Shown in pieces: positions 7,817-16,786 of a stretch of 64,000 bases of DNA. The position numbers and the translations under genes were made by a program. Location of the stretch: contig NZ_JAKREV010000007.1 in NCBI RefSeq assembly GCF_022664465.1, positions 62,001 through 126,000 of the forward strand, in the 5' to 3' direction. Source of the DNA: Sphingomonas hankookensis. Lineage in GTDB: Bacteria > Pseudomonadota > Alphaproteobacteria > Sphingomonadales > Sphingomonadaceae. The number at the start of each line of letters is the position of its first letter. Within the stretch, counting starts at the first letter, position 1. The notes under the pieces were generated by a model. It was not told the origin of the DNA and ran no database searches. It worked only from the letters and a program-made list of their open reading frames with translations.

Positions 7817-7836
7817 TCGGGCAAGGGAGCGGACCG

Positions 7837-8406
7837 TCAGATCACGTCCAGCACCAGCCCGCGTGCCTTCGCTTCCTCGGCACCGATATACCAGTTGGCC
7901 GGGGCCTTCTGCACCAGTTCCTCGAACGGGACCTGCGATCCTGCGACGATCGCGCGGAAGCCCTCTTCTTCGATCTCGACCGAGGTCTCGATCTCGTGCA
8001 GCTTGGCCTTGAGCGTCGCGACCAGCATCTTGAGCGGGCCGGACAGTTCGATGGTGCTGGTCATCTGCCGCTCGTGCAGCATCAGGCGCGTGCCCTTGGT
8101 CAGGAAGCGCTTGTCGACCGGGAAGGCCGACATGAAGGTCGAACCGGCGGAATAGACCGCGACCTTGCCGAGGAACAGCGCCTCACGGCCGGTGTAATCG
8201 CGCAGCAGGCGGATATCGTCACCCATTGCGCGGGCGACTTCGGGATCGCCGCCCAGCGTCGAGATCGACACGACCAGCGGGCCGTCGGCGGGGGCGCCCA
8301 AGACCTGGTTGCGGAAGCTCTCGTACATCGCATGGTCGACCGGGCCGGCGAGATGGACGTGCGGGCGGGCGAGCAGCGGATAGTCGTTGACGTTGGTGTC
8401 GGGCAT
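7837..8406 (-). CDS. ClpP/crotonase-fold protease-like protein
   Basis: 189 residues, the size of ClpP. Aligned by eye to ClpP, STLGGDPEVARAM matches the NSPGG region, the nucleophile is Ser89 in VYSAGSTFMSAF, and the His is H111 in LMLHERQM. The third triad residue is not obvious: the segment after SQVPFEELVQKAPANWYIGAEEA has Lys or Asn where ClpP has Asp. No ClpX or Tig gene is nearby, so this is not the housekeeping clpP. It may be a diverged or accessory Clp-type peptidase. Start ATG 8406 follows AGGGAACGCCCGCC. The gene runs alone, with repeats on both sides. Confidence 0.8.
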   Translation of the reverse strand: MPDTNVNDYPLLARPHVHLAGPVDHAMYESFRNQVLGAPADGPLVVSISTLGGDPEVARAMGDDIRLLRDYTGREALFLGKVAVYSAGSTFMSAFPVDKRFLTKGTRLMLHERQMTSTIELSGPLKMLVATLKAKLHEIETSVEIEEEGFRAIVAGSQVPFEELVQKAPANWYIGAEEAKARGLVLDVI

Positions 8407-8484
8407 GGCGGGCGTTCCCTCTGGCGTGGTCGGCGGCGGTAACCGGGAGCGGGTGGGGTTGGTTCCGGTTTTCGCTGCGAATGA

Positions 8485-8865
8485 TTCACGCGAAGGCGCG
8501 AAGGAGATTAGGGGTTCGCGCGGAGACGCGGAGACGCGGAGGGGTTTCGCTGTTGGCGAGTTGGCCGGGGCGTTGCGGCGTTGGGGTTCGTGGGAAGGAA
8601 TTGGGGGAGGCTCGCTGGCGCGAGATGCGGGACCTTCCCATTGTCACCCCGGACTTGATTCGGGGCTCCGCTTGCTTGCCAAGGCAGGAGAAGAAGCGCG
8701 GCCCCGGATCAAGTCCGGGGCGACGTGTGCGGGGCGGCTGGTGCCAGGTCGCGACCGCTGCCCTTGCGGAACCCTCCGCGTCTCCGCGGTTCTGCGCGAA
8801 CCACTTTCTTCGTTGCGTCCTCTCCGCCTTCGCGCGAACCACTCTCTTCGCGCCTTCGCGTGAAA
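8485..8865. repeat. Family E long inverted repeat, copy 2, interrupted
   Basis: Starts TTCACGCGAAGGCGCGAAG and ends TTCGCGCCTTCGCGTGAA, with inner arms CGCGGAGACGCGGAGACGC and CTCCGCGTCTCCGCGG. At 381 bp it is ~145 bp longer than the other two copies. The extra length includes a complete family F element at 8643-8726. Confidence 0.85.
8643..8726. repeat. Family F repeat nested in family E
   Basis: GTCACCCCGGACTTGATTCG ... GGATCAAGTCCGGGGCGACG, ends inverted around a ~35-bp core. Related short copies are at 13413-13440 and 59288-59316. Confidence 0.82.
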
Positions 8866-8867
8866 CA

Positions 8868-8903
8868 AAAAGGGCGACCGGCTGCCAAGCCGATCGCCCT
8901 TTT
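8868..8903 (-). terminator. Rho-independent terminator of sdhCDA
   Basis: Stem AAAAGGGCGA/TCGCCCTTTT with an inner CCGGCT...AGCCGA pairing. Read on the minus strand it ends in a T run, and it lies 20 bp after the sdhA stop. It shows the operon ends here without sdhB. Confidence 0.85.
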
Positions 8904-8923
8904 GCGAACCAGAACCAACGAAC

Positions 8924-10741
8924 TCAATACACCCGCTTCTTCGGCTTGATGTACTCGATCTCGTCGGTGAGGGTGTAGTCGTGCACCGGGCGATAATCGA
9001 TCGCGGTGGTGCCGAGCTTGCCGCCCCAGCCGTCGAACGTCGCGATGGTATGCTTCATCCAGTTGGCGTCGTCGCGATCGGGAAAATCCTCGTTCACGTG
9101 CGCGCCGCGGCTTTCCTTGCGGTTCTGGGCCGAGCGGATGGTGACCATCGCCTGTGCCAGCAGATTGTCGAGTTCGAGCGTCTCGACCAGATCGGTGTTC
9201 CAGATCAGCGACCGGTCGGTGACGTTCACGTCGGCGAACGACCGATAGATGTCGTCCATCATCGTCACGCCTTCGTTCAGCAGCGCGTCGTCGCGGAACA
9301 CGGCACAATGCTTCTGCATCGTCTTCTGCATGTCGAGGCGGATCTGCGCGGTCGGCTTGCCGCCGCTCGCGTTGCGGAACTTGTCGAGACGGGCAAGCGC
9401 CAGGTCGGCCGAGCCCTCGGGCAGCGGCTTGTGCGGGGTGTTGGGCTTCAAGGTTTCCTTGAGGCGCAGGCCGGTCGCACGGCCGAACACGACCAGATCG
9501 ATCAGCGAGTTGGAGCCGAGGCGGTTGGCGCCGTGGACCGACACGCAGGCCGCTTCGCCGACCGCGAACAGGCCAGGCACGACCGCGTCCGGGTTACCGT
9601 CCTTAATCGTGACGACTTCGCCGTGATAATTACAGGGAATGCCGCCCATATTGTAATGGACGGTCGGGGTCACCGGCAGCGGCTGGCGGGTCAGGTCGAC
9701 GCCGGCAAAGATCTTGCCGGTTTCGGTGATGCCCGGCAGGCGTTCGGCCAGCACCTTGGGATCGATATGGTCGAGGTGCAGGAAGATATGGTCGCCGTCC
9801 TTGCCGACGCCGCGCCCTTCGCGCATTTCCATCGCCATCGAGCGGCTGACGACGTCGCGCGAGGCGAGATCCTTGGCCGAGGGGGCGTAGCGTTCCATGA
9901 ACCGCTCGCCGTCCTTGTTGGTGAGGTAGCCGCCCTCGCCGCGCGCACCCTCGGTGATGAGCACGCCCGCGCCGTAGATGCCGGTCGGGTGGAACTGCAC
10001 GAATTCCATGTCCTGCAGCGGCAGGCCGGCACGCAGCACCATGCCGCCGCCGTCGCCGGTGCAGCTATGCGCCGAGGTCGCGGAGAAATAGCAACGGCCA
10101 TAGCCGCCGGTCGCCAGCACCACCGAATGGGCGCGGAAGCGGTGGATCGACCCGTCTTCCATGCACAGCGCGATCACGCCGCGGCAGACCTTGCCCTCGG
10201 ACGTGTCCTCCATGATCAGGTCGAGCGCGAAATATTCGATGAAGAAGTCGGCGTCGTACTTCAGCGACTGCTGGTACAGCGCGTGGAGCATGGCGTGGCC
10301 GGTACGGTCGGCGGCGGCACAGGTGCGCTGCACCGGGGGGCCTTCGCCCATATTCTGCATATGGCCGCCGAACGGACGCTGGTAGATCGTCCCGTCCTCG
10401 TTCCGGCTGAACGGCACGCCGGCATGTTCCAGCTCGATGACCGCCGCGGGGGCTTCGCGAACCATGTATTCGATCGCGTCCTGGTCGCCGAGCCAGTCGG
10501 AGCCCTTGACCGTGTCGTACATGTGCCACGACCAGTGGTCGGGCGAGTTGTTGCCGAGCGAGGCCGCGATGCCGCCCTGTGCCGCGACGGTGTGCGACCG
10601 GGTCGGGAATACCTTGGTGATGCAGGCGGTCTTCAAACCGGCTTCGGCGATGCCCATGGTGGCGCGCAGGCCCGAGCCACCTGCCCCCACGACGATCGCG
10701 TCATACGTGTGGTCGATGATCTTGTAAGCGTCGGTGGCCAT
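8924..10741 (-). CDS. sdhA: Succinate dehydrogenase flavoprotein subunit
   Basis: 605 residues, full length. An FAD-binding GAGGSGLRA lies near residue 19, the covalent-FAD histidine is H50 in [11 protein letters not shown], and the substrate/catalytic segments [19 protein letters not shown] and [13 protein letters not shown] are present. It oxidises succinate to fumarate in complex II at the inner membrane, passing electrons to SdhB. Its ATG overlaps the sdhD stop by one base, so sdhC, sdhD and sdhA form a tight operon. The usual next gene, sdhB, is missing here and sits at 22998 on the other strand. Confidence 0.98.
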   Translation of the reverse strand: MATDAYKIIDHTYDAIVVGAGGSGLRATMGIAEAGLKTACITKVFPTRSHTVAAQGGIAASLGNNSPDHWSWHMYDTVKGSDWLGDQDAIEYMVREAPAAVIELEHAGVPFSRNEDGTIYQRPFGGHMQNMGEGPPVQRTCAAADRTGHAMLHALYQQSLKYDADFFIEYFALDLIMEDTSEGKVCRGVIALCMEDGSIHRFRAHSVVLATGGYGRCYFSATSAHSCTGDGGGMVLRAGLPLQDMEFVQFHPTGIYGAGVLITEGARGEGGYLTNKDGERFMERYAPSAKDLASRDVVSRSMAMEMREGRGVGKDGDHIFLHLDHIDPKVLAERLPGITETGKIFAGVDLTRQPLPVTPTVHYNMGGIPCNYHGEVVTIKDGNPDAVVPGLFAVGEAACVSVHGANRLGSNSLIDLVVFGRATGLRLKETLKPNTPHKPLPEGSADLALARLDKFRNASGGKPTAQIRLDMQKTMQKHCAVFRDDALLNEGVTMMDDIYRSFADVNVTDRSLIWNTDLVETLELDNLLAQAMVTIRSAQNRKESRGAHVNEDFPDRDDANWMKHTIATFDGWGGKLGTTAIDYRPVHDYTLTDEIEYIKPKKRVY

Positions 10742-11127
10742 TATGCGGGCGTCCCGGTGAAAGCGATGCGGAGGATCGAGAAGGCGGCGAACAGCCAGCC
10801 CGCGCCATAGACGAGGTTCAGCGCGATCAGCGCGACGACGCGCGTTTCGTCATGCTGGTAATCCTCGATCACGGTCTGCAGGCCCATCTTGGCATGGTAG
10901 AAGACCGAGGTGGCGAGCAGGATCAGCGGCACCGCGCCCCATGCCGACGACACCCAGGCGAACATGGTGTCGTAGTCATAGGCCGGCAGCAGCGCGAGCG
11001 AGAGCACGAACCACAGCATCAGGACGAGGTTCGAGACCGCCGTCAGCCGTTGATGCCAGAAATGATGCGCGCCGGCCTTGGCCGACCCCAGGCCGCGGAC
11101 GCGGCCGATGCTGGTTCCGTTACCCAT
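10741..11127 (-). CDS. sdhD: Succinate dehydrogenase membrane anchor subunit
   Basis: 128 residues. The N-terminal [15 protein letters not shown] motif (HxxxQRxTA) and three predicted membrane spans (about residues 31-49, 60-82, 98-120) fit SdhD. It anchors complex II with SdhC and helps bind quinone and haem b; [16 protein letters not shown] carries the candidate haem-ligand His. I start at ATG 11127, which overlaps the sdhC stop by one base (TGATG), instead of the much longer open frame. Confidence 0.93.
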   Translation of the reverse strand: MGNGTSIGRVRGLGSAKAGAHHFWHQRLTAVSNLVLMLWFVLSLALLPAYDYDTMFAWVSSAWGAVPLILLATSVFYHAKMGLQTVIEDYQHDETRVVALIALNLVYGAGWLFAAFSILRIAFTGTPA

Positions 11128-11537
11128 CAGTGCTTCCCCACCAGCAGCCAGGCCCACAGCGCGGCAGTCGCGCAGGCGGCGAACACGATCGTCGCAATCG
11201 CGCTCTGCCGGTTGCCCTTCAGTTCGAAATTGGCGCCGATATCCATGAAGAAATGGCGGATGCCGTTGCCGATATGCTGGAACAGCGCGAAGCTGAGCCC
11301 GATACCGACCAGATAGCCTACCGGCGCGAACGGCCCGGTGAACCATGACAGGAAGCGCGCATAGCTTTCCGCGCCACCCGACAGTGCTGCCAGCCACCAC
11401 ACGAACAGCGCAAGGCCGACCGTGCCCATGGCGACACCGGTCGCGCGGTGGAGGATCGACACCAGCATGTTCGGCCCCCAGCGCCAGATCTGGAGATGGG
11501 GCGATACGGGGCGGGATTTGGGGCGGACCATGGCCAA
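11127..11537 (-). CDS. sdhC: Succinate dehydrogenase cytochrome b556 subunit
   Basis: 136 residues. The family start [12 protein letters not shown] is followed by [12 protein letters not shown] (the HRxTG signature) and three hydrophobic spans. [14 protein letters not shown] carries the second conserved motif with the candidate haem ligand. It is the first gene of sdhCDA. The promoter must lie in the 232-bp gap to the chemoreceptor gene, which is divergent from it. Confidence 0.95.
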   Translation of the reverse strand: MAMVRPKSRPVSPHLQIWRWGPNMLVSILHRATGVAMGTVGLALFVWWLAALSGGAESYARFLSWFTGPFAPVGYLVGIGLSFALFQHIGNGIRHFFMDIGANFELKGNRQSAIATIVFAACATAALWAWLLVGKH

Positions 11538-11769
11538 GTCGGACGTTCCTCAAGCAGCGCGTGCAACCACGTCGGGCGGGTGCGGATTTCCAGCGATTGT
11601 GGCCTATCTACGCACCCGCCCCGCCGATGCAAGTCCGCTCGCACGAAAGGGCGATGCCGCCGGGTCCGTGGTCAACCGACTGTTAACGCCTTTCTTCCTA
11701 TTTTGCCGAACAGACGGGACGACGAGCGGCCACCGCGGCACGCCCGCCGAATCGACATGGGGGATACCG

Positions 11770-13122
11770 GTGAACACGAAACAGCTTCCTGCGGCCGAAA
11801 GCGTCAGCCCGACCATCGATCTGGCCATGCGGTTGCGGATGTTCGACTTTTCGGATCGCGAGATCGCCCAGGCGCGCGAACTGTGGACCGTGATCGAACC
11901 GCATGTGCGCGAAATCGCGTCGACGATCCTGCCCCATTCCGAACGCATCGGCGGGCGCAACGTCGTAGCCGCCGATGTCGAACGCGTCATCGAACTGGGT
12001 GCCGCCTATCTGCGCAACCACTTCACCAATCTTTCCGGCCTCGCATGGGTGCAGTCGGTGGAACGCACGGTCGCACGCGCGTTTTCGAGCGGGTCGTCGC
12101 TGACCGCGGTGCTGGCGATCATCGACGCCTGCGGCCGCAAGACGATGGAAGTGCTGCAACGCGAACTGGCCGACGACGAACCCGGCCTGCGGACTTGCAC
12201 GATGCTGCTGCTGCGGACCCGCGCGCTGGAAAACGACGTCTATGTCGCGCTGTACAGCGCCTATATGGCGTATGACCTGCAGGCGTCGCGCGACGCGCTG
12301 GCGCATGAATTCCGCGACAATATCGGTACCACCGTCGAACGCGCGAGCCGCGAGAGCGACACGTTGCGCGTCCATGCCAGCCGGTCGTCGGCCAATGTCC
12401 GCGGCATGCTGGGCAAGGCGTCCGAAGTCGCCGCCGCCGCCGAACAGTCGGCGGTCGCGATGCGCGAGGCGGCAGCGACGTCGGCCGGACTGATCCGCGC
12501 GATCGAGGATGCCCGCATGGAAGTGGAAGCCGCCGCCGAGATCGCGACGCGCGCATCGGAACAGGCCGGTACCGCGGTCGGCATGTCGGAAGCACTGTCG
12601 GACCATGCCAAGTCGATCGAATCGATCCTGGGCCTGATCCGCGATATCGCCGGACAGACCAATTTGCTGGCGCTGAACGCCACGATCGAGGCGGCGCGCG
12701 CTGGCGACGCCGGCCGCGGCTTCGCGGTGGTGGCGCAGGAGGTGAAGAGCCTCGCCAGCCAGACCGCGCGCGCAACCGACGACATTGCCGCCAAGATCGC
12801 CGCGATCCAGGCGGCGACGCGATCGACGGTCGAAACCAACGCGTCGATCCGCGCGACCGTCACCGAAGTACAGGAAAGCGCCAACCGCATCCGCAGCGCG
12901 ATGGAGGTGCAGGCGCAGACCGTCACCGCGATCACCGCCGCGGTCGACGAAACCGCGCTGGCCGCCGATTCGATGTCGTCGACCATCGCCGCGATCCGCG
13001 AGGACACTGAAATGGTGGCGTCGGAAATCGACCGGGTCGGCAACGGGTTCACCTCGCTCGACGGGGAACTGGGCGCGCTCAAGACCAGCGCGGTGGATTT
13101 CGTGGGGAAGGTCGCGGCGTAA
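11770..13122 (+). CDS. Soluble globin-coupled methyl-accepting chemotaxis protein
   Basis: 450 residues. Residues ~20-165 look like a protoglobin/globin-coupled sensor domain ([37 protein letters not shown]), with H84 the candidate proximal haem ligand. The C-terminal half is a chemoreceptor signalling coiled coil with the hairpin tip [20 protein letters not shown] and [13 protein letters not shown]. There is no transmembrane segment or signal peptide, so it is cytoplasmic. I choose GTG 11770 because GGGGGA lies 6 bases upstream; the upstream frame overlaps the sdhC promoter region. It is expected to sense O2 or a related gas and signal to CheA. No che genes are nearby. Confidence 0.85.
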   Translation: MNTKQLPAAESVSPTIDLAMRLRMFDFSDREIAQARELWTVIEPHVREIASTILPHSERIGGRNVVAADVERVIELGAAYLRNHFTNLSGLAWVQSVERTVARAFSSGSSLTAVLAIIDACGRKTMEVLQRELADDEPGLRTCTMLLLRTRALENDVYVALYSAYMAYDLQASRDALAHEFRDNIGTTVERASRESDTLRVHASRSSANVRGMLGKASEVAAAAEQSAVAMREAAATSAGLIRAIEDARMEVEAAAEIATRASEQAGTAVGMSEALSDHAKSIESILGLIRDIAGQTNLLALNATIEAARAGDAGRGFAVVAQEVKSLASQTARATDDIAAKIAAIQAATRSTVETNASIRATVTEVQESANRIRSAMEVQAQTVTAITAAVDETALAADSMSSTIAAIREDTEMVASEIDRVGNGFTSLDGELGALKTSAVDFVGKVAA

Positions 13123-13152
13123 GCTTTCGCGCCGCGCAATGCCCTTACGCTT

Positions 13153-13249
13153 CGTTATTCCCGCGGAGGCGGGAATCCATAGACGCAGGTGGTTCGGCTC
13201 GGTCCGCTGGCGGCAGCGTATATGGGTCCCCGCCTGCGCGGGATGACGA
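13153..13249. repeat. Family C inverted repeat, copy 1
   Basis: CGTTATTCCCGCGGAGGCGG with GAATCCATAG, then an inverted end CCCCGCCTGCGCGGGATGACG about 50 bp on. Same pattern at 49151-49247 and 53341-53437. Confidence 0.83.
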
Positions 13250-13279
13250 TGATGGGGGCGTTGCGACCTGCGATCCGGT

Positions 13280-13362
13280 CGTCACCCCAGCGGAGGCTGA
13301 GGTCTTTCGCGGATGGCGCGGCGCGTAAGTCCCGGAAGATCCCAGCCTTCGCTGGGATGACG
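13280..13362. repeat. Family B repeat
   Basis: CGTCACCCCAGCGGAGGCTG ... CCCAGCCTTCGCTGGGATGACGG, two hairpins around a ~30-bp core. Confidence 0.8.
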
Positions 13363-13412
13363 GATGTGGCGCGGGTGGTTGTTGTGGTCCGACGGCAATT
13401 ACCTTTTCACCC

Positions 13413-13440
13413 GTCACCCCGGATCAAGCCCCGGGTGACG
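13413..13440. repeat. Family F short hairpin
   Basis: GTCACCCCGGATCAAGCCCC then GGGTGACG: a single hairpin with the family F arm. Confidence 0.75.
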
Positions 13441-13493
13441 AAGACGGCTGGTCGCCCCGTTGCCCCCTGCCACGCCCCCGCCTACACGCGGGC

Positions 13494-14177
13494 ATGGCCC
13501 ATATTCTCCTGACCGGGGGATCGCGCGGGATCGGGGCGGCGATTGCCGACCGGCTGCGCGAACCTCACCAGCTTGCCGTGCAGGCGACGCGTGGCGACCT
13601 CGCCGCCGACTTCGCCGATCCCGCCGCCCCGGCCGATCTGTGGACGCGCGCGCTCGACCGGCTGGACGGGCGGATCGACGTGCTGATCAACAATGCCGGG
13701 GTGTTCGAGGCACACGACCTGTCGCTGCCGCATGACGAATGGGTTGCCGGGTGGGAGCGGACGCTGCGCATCAACCTGACCGCCGCCGCTGAACTCAGCC
13801 GGCTGGCGGTGCTGCACTGGCAGGCGAGCGGTCGACCGGGGCGGATCGTCAACATCGCCAGCCGCGCGGCGCATCGGGGCGACAGTCCCGCGCACTGGCA
13901 TTATGCCGCGTCGAAGGCAGGCATGGTCGCGATGACCAAGACGATCGCGCGCGCCTATGCCGCCGACGGCATCCTGGCCTTCGCGATCTGTCCGGGGTTC
14001 GTCGCGACGGCGATGGCCGATGCCGCCGGGCCAGCGACGGCGCAGGCCGATATCCCGCTCGGTCGGGTAGCGCAGGTCGACGAAGTGGCGACGGTCGCCG
14101 CCTTCTGTGCCACGGAGGCGCCCGAATCGATGACCGGCGCGGTGCTGGACATCAATGGCGCGAGTTACGTGCGATGA
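13494..14177 (+). CDS. SDR-family oxidoreductase
   Basis: 227 residues, a classical short-chain dehydrogenase/reductase. The NAD(P)-binding TGGSRGIGAAIA is at 7-18, with the NNAG motif, a catalytic Ser in IVNIASRAA and YAASK (Tyr/Lys), and ICPGFVATAM after it. The substrate cannot be read from the sequence. The stop overlaps prmA by four bases (ATGA), making a two-gene operon. The link to ribosomal protein methylation is probably one of transcription only. Confidence 0.9.
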   Translation: MAHILLTGGSRGIGAAIADRLREPHQLAVQATRGDLAADFADPAAPADLWTRALDRLDGRIDVLINNAGVFEAHDLSLPHDEWVAGWERTLRINLTAAAELSRLAVLHWQASGRPGRIVNIASRAAHRGDSPAHWHYAASKAGMVAMTKTIARAYAADGILAFAICPGFVATAMADAAGPATAQADIPLGRVAQVDEVATVAAFCATEAPESMTGAVLDINGASYVR

Positions 14178-15103
14178 GCTGGAAACTGACCCTCCCCTGC
14201 ACCCGGGCCGAGGCCGAGGCGATCGATGCCGCCGATTTCGGGATCGATCCCGCGCCGGTGCTGATGACGACCGAGACGGTCGAGGACGATACCGAGACGT
14301 GGCGGCTCGACGCCTATTTCGAGCGCGAGCCCGATGCGGGGGCGATCGCGGCGATCGCGGCGCTGGTGCCGAGTGCGGCGGGCCACGCCCCTGCCATCGA
14401 GGCGCTGGGCGACGAGGATTGGGTGACGATGAGCCAGGCGGGGCTGGAGCCGCTGCATGTCGGGCGCTTCTATGTCCATGTCGGGGCGCTCGACGCGGTG
14501 CCGGCGGGGGCGCGGGCGTTCCGGATCGATGCCGGCCGTGCGTTCGGGACCGGGCATCACGAGACGACCAGCGGGTGCCTGGCGATGCTCGACCGGCTGG
14601 GCGCGACGGATTTCGGCAACGTCATCGATCTGGGGACCGGGACCGGCTTGTTGGCGTTCGCCGCGCGCGAACTGTGGCCGGCGGCGCGGGTGATCGCGAC
14701 CGATATCGATCCGGTGGCGATCGACGTCACCGCCGACAATGCGCGGACGAATGCGGTGGATCGGGTCGAGCTGGTGGTCGCCGATGGTGCGCTGTCGGAC
14801 GCGATCACGGCGGCGGCGCCTTATGACCTGTTGATCGCCAACATCCTTGCCGGGCCGCTGATGTCGATGGCGCCCGAGGTGGCGGCGATCGCTGCGCCGG
14901 GAGCGACGATCGTGCTGGCCGGGTTGCTGGAGACGCAGCGGGCTGAGGTGGTCGCGGCCTATGCGGCGTGCGGCTGTACGTTGGAAGAGGTCGACCGGCG
15001 GGGCGATTGGAGCGTGCTGCGGATGGCGGCGGGGGCCGAACGGTTCGTGCCGACCGGGCCGATCGATCCCAAGGGTCGCGACGGGTGGGCTTTGGATTTG
15101 TAA
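14174..15103 (+). CDS. prmA: Ribosomal protein L11 methyltransferase
   Basis: 309 residues. Features include an N-terminal substrate-recognition domain, the linker GRAFGTGHHETTSGCL, then SAM-binding DLGTGTGLLAFAARE, ATDIDPVAIDVTADNA and the catalytic-loop-like NILAGPL, all typical of PrmA. It trimethylates amino groups of ribosomal protein L11 using SAM in the cytoplasm. The start is translationally coupled to the SDR gene (ATGA). TAA 15101-15103 is followed at once by a family A repeat. Confidence 0.95.
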   Translation: MSWKLTLPCTRAEAEAIDAADFGIDPAPVLMTTETVEDDTETWRLDAYFEREPDAGAIAAIAALVPSAAGHAPAIEALGDEDWVTMSQAGLEPLHVGRFYVHVGALDAVPAGARAFRIDAGRAFGTGHHETTSGCLAMLDRLGATDFGNVIDLGTGTGLLAFAARELWPAARVIATDIDPVAIDVTADNARTNAVDRVELVVADGALSDAITAAAPYDLLIANILAGPLMSMAPEVAAIAAPGATIVLAGLLETQRAEVVAAYAACGCTLEEVDRRGDWSVLRMAAGAERFVPTGPIDPKGRDGWALDL

Positions 15104-15104
15104 T

Positions 15105-15241
15105 TCCTCCCCGCTCTGCGGGGAGGGGGACCGCCGCGAAGCGGTGGTGGAGGGGGGCCGCCACGCAACGCAACGGTTCCGTATGCCGACAGCCCCCTCC
15201 ACCAGCTTCGCTGGTCCCCCTCCCCGTGCCGGGGAGGATCT
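15105..15241. repeat. Family A inverted repeat, copy 1
   Basis: TCCTCCCCGCTCTGCGGGGA start and CCGTGCCGGGGAGGATCT end, with inner arms GCGGTGGTGGAGGGGG and CCCCCTCCACCAGC. It fills the whole convergent gap: prmA's TAA precedes it and phhA's TAA (TTA at 15242) follows directly. Confidence 0.88.
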
Positions 15242-16108
15242 TTACGCCTTTGAACTCGCGTAGGCCTGCGTGCCTTCGGTGACGACCTCGTCCTCCGGCA
15301 GCACTGCGTCCACCGCGATCTCGCGTTCCTCGCGGATCGCGTCGTACACCGGTGCGAAGTCGGTTTCGACGGTCAGGCGCAGCAGTTCGTCGAAGCTGGG
15401 GATGACGAAATAGGTCTGCTGGAAATCGTCGATGCGATAATCGGTCCGCATCACCCGTGCCAGATCGAGCATGATCCGGTTGGGGCTTGGGTCATCCAGC
15501 GAAAAGCGGGTTTCCGACGCACTCGACACGATGCCCGCGCCGTAGATGCGCAAGCCCTCCGGTTCCTGCACCAGCCCGAATTCGACCGTGTACCAATAAA
15601 GCCGCGCCAGCTGTTTGAGCGAGCCGAGTTCGAGCGCGCGCAGGCCACCGCGACCGTACGCCGCGAGGTAATCGGCGAACACCGGGTCGGCGAGCATCGG
15701 GACATGGCCGAACACGTCGTGGAAGACGTCGGGCTCCTGGAGGTAATCGAGCTGGTCGGGGCGGCGGATGAAGTTGCCGGCGACGAAGCGGCGATTGGCC
15801 ATGTGGGTGAAGAACACGTCGTCGGGCACCAGCCCCGGCACCGCCACCACGCGCCATCCGGTCAGCGCCTCCAGCCGATCCGACAGTTCCTCGAAATCGG
15901 GGATGCCCGATTCGGACAGCTTCAACGCATCGAGCCCGCGCAGGAACGCGTCCGACGCGCGGCCCGGCAGCAGTTTCATCTGTCGCGCGTACAGCGTGTC
16001 CCACGTCGCATGGTCTTGCGCGCTATAGGCGTCCCAGCCCTGCGGAATCGTCCAGTCGGCATTGGCGCCCTCGGGCGGGCGGTCGAGTACATGGGTTTCG
16101 CTTGCCAT
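15242..16108 (-). CDS. phhA: Phenylalanine-4-hydroxylase
   Basis: 288 residues from ATG 16108 (MASETHV). The non-haem iron triad is intact: H130 and H135 in FHDVFGHVPML and E176 in YWYTVEFGL. It converts phenylalanine to tyrosine with O2 and a tetrahydropterin cofactor in the cytoplasm. The length matches bacterial single-domain enzymes. The longer open frame upstream reads antisense through the DUF2459 gene and is rejected. Only 24 bp separate its start from the divergent DUF2459 start. No phhB (pterin dehydratase) is adjacent. Confidence 0.95.
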   Translation of the reverse strand: MASETHVLDRPPEGANADWTIPQGWDAYSAQDHATWDTLYARQMKLLPGRASDAFLRGLDALKLSESGIPDFEELSDRLEALTGWRVVAVPGLVPDDVFFTHMANRRFVAGNFIRRPDQLDYLQEPDVFHDVFGHVPMLADPVFADYLAAYGRGGLRALELGSLKQLARLYWYTVEFGLVQEPEGLRIYGAGIVSSASETRFSLDDPSPNRIMLDLARVMRTDYRIDDFQQTYFVIPSFDELLRLTVETDFAPVYDAIREEREIAVDAVLPEDEVVTEGTQAYASSKA

Positions 16109-16132
16109 GGCGAGATAGTAGCATGGGAAACG

Positions 16133-16786
16133 ATGCGACGGAAATGGCTGCGCCGAAGTGCGGGTACGCTGGGGGCGGTGGCGCTGATCGCGCTGCTGTA
16201 CCTGTTCGCGGGGCTGGTCGGCGGGGCGATCCCGGCGGGCGGACAGGCGCCGCCGGCCGCGGGCATCCGCATCTATGTCGAGGATAACGGCATCCATACC
16301 GGCATCGTCCTGCCCAAGCATGTCGCCGGCATGGGGTTCGACGATCTGGTACGGGCACGGGATATCGCCGACCCGCGCTACGCCGGCCATGGCTGGCTGT
16401 CGATCGGCTGGGGCGACCGCGCCTTCTATATCGGTACGCCGACCTGGGGCGACGTGAAGCCCGCCACAATCGCCGCTGCGGCGATCGGCAGCGATGCGGT
16501 GGCGCTGCATGTCGGGCATCTGCCGGAGCCGGTCGGCGAGCCGGGCGTGTATCCGGTGATGCTGACCCCGGACCAGTATCGCCGGCTGGTCGCCGCGATC
16601 CGGGCGAGTTTTGCGGACGGAGCGCCGGTGCATGGCTATGGGCCGTACGACGCCTTTTACGTTGCGCGCGGGCGCTATAGCGCGGTCGAGACGTGCAACG
16701 CGTGGACCGGGCGGATGCTGCGCGCGGCGGGCGTGCCGATGGGGCGGTGGACGCCGTTCCCGGTGACGGTGACGTCGTGGCTGTGA
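16133..16786 (+). CDS. DUF2459 (TIGR02117-like) membrane-anchored protein
   Basis: 217 residues. Residues ~9-31 form a hydrophobic N-terminal anchor; the rest should be periplasmic. Segments EDNGIHTGIVLP, WLSIGWGDRAFYI, YDAFYVARGRYS and ETCNAWTGRMLRAAG match the DUF2459 family. The conserved His and the Cys in ETCNAW recall NlpC/P60-type active sites, but that is inference. ATG 16133 follows GGGAAA at short spacing. The stop overlaps the hydrolase start by four bases (GTGA). Function unknown to me. Confidence 0.82.
   Translation: MRRKWLRRSAGTLGAVALIALLYLFAGLVGGAIPAGGQAPPAAGIRIYVEDNGIHTGIVLPKHVAGMGFDDLVRARDIADPRYAGHGWLSIGWGDRAFYIGTPTWGDVKPATIAAAAIGSDAVALHVGHLPEPVGEPGVYPVMLTPDQYRRLVAAIRASFADGAPVHGYGPYDAFYVARGRYSAVETCNAWTGRMLRAAGVPMGRWTPFPVTVTSWL

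Larger units (their letters stand above)
8407..8923. other. 517-bp gene-free gap, nested repeats
   Basis: Gap between sdhA's 3' end and the ClpP-like start. It holds a long family E element with a family F element inside it, then the sdhA terminator. Frames such as 8481-8978 are read-through of repeats and I reject them as genes. Confidence 0.8.
13123..13493. other. 371-bp gene-free gap with three repeat types in a row
   Basis: Holds one element each of families C, B and F, in that order, between the chemoreceptor and the SDR gene. No gene seen. Confidence 0.8.

Noticed and set aside
8481..8978. 165-codon frame in the sdhA-clpP-like gap
   Set aside because: Made of repeat arms and terminator sequence, with no coding character.
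8981..10810. 609-codon open frame antisense to sdhA
   Set aside because: sdhA is certain; long antisense frames are expected in GC-rich codon-biased genes. The translation is Arg/His/Ala/Gly-rich with no domain.
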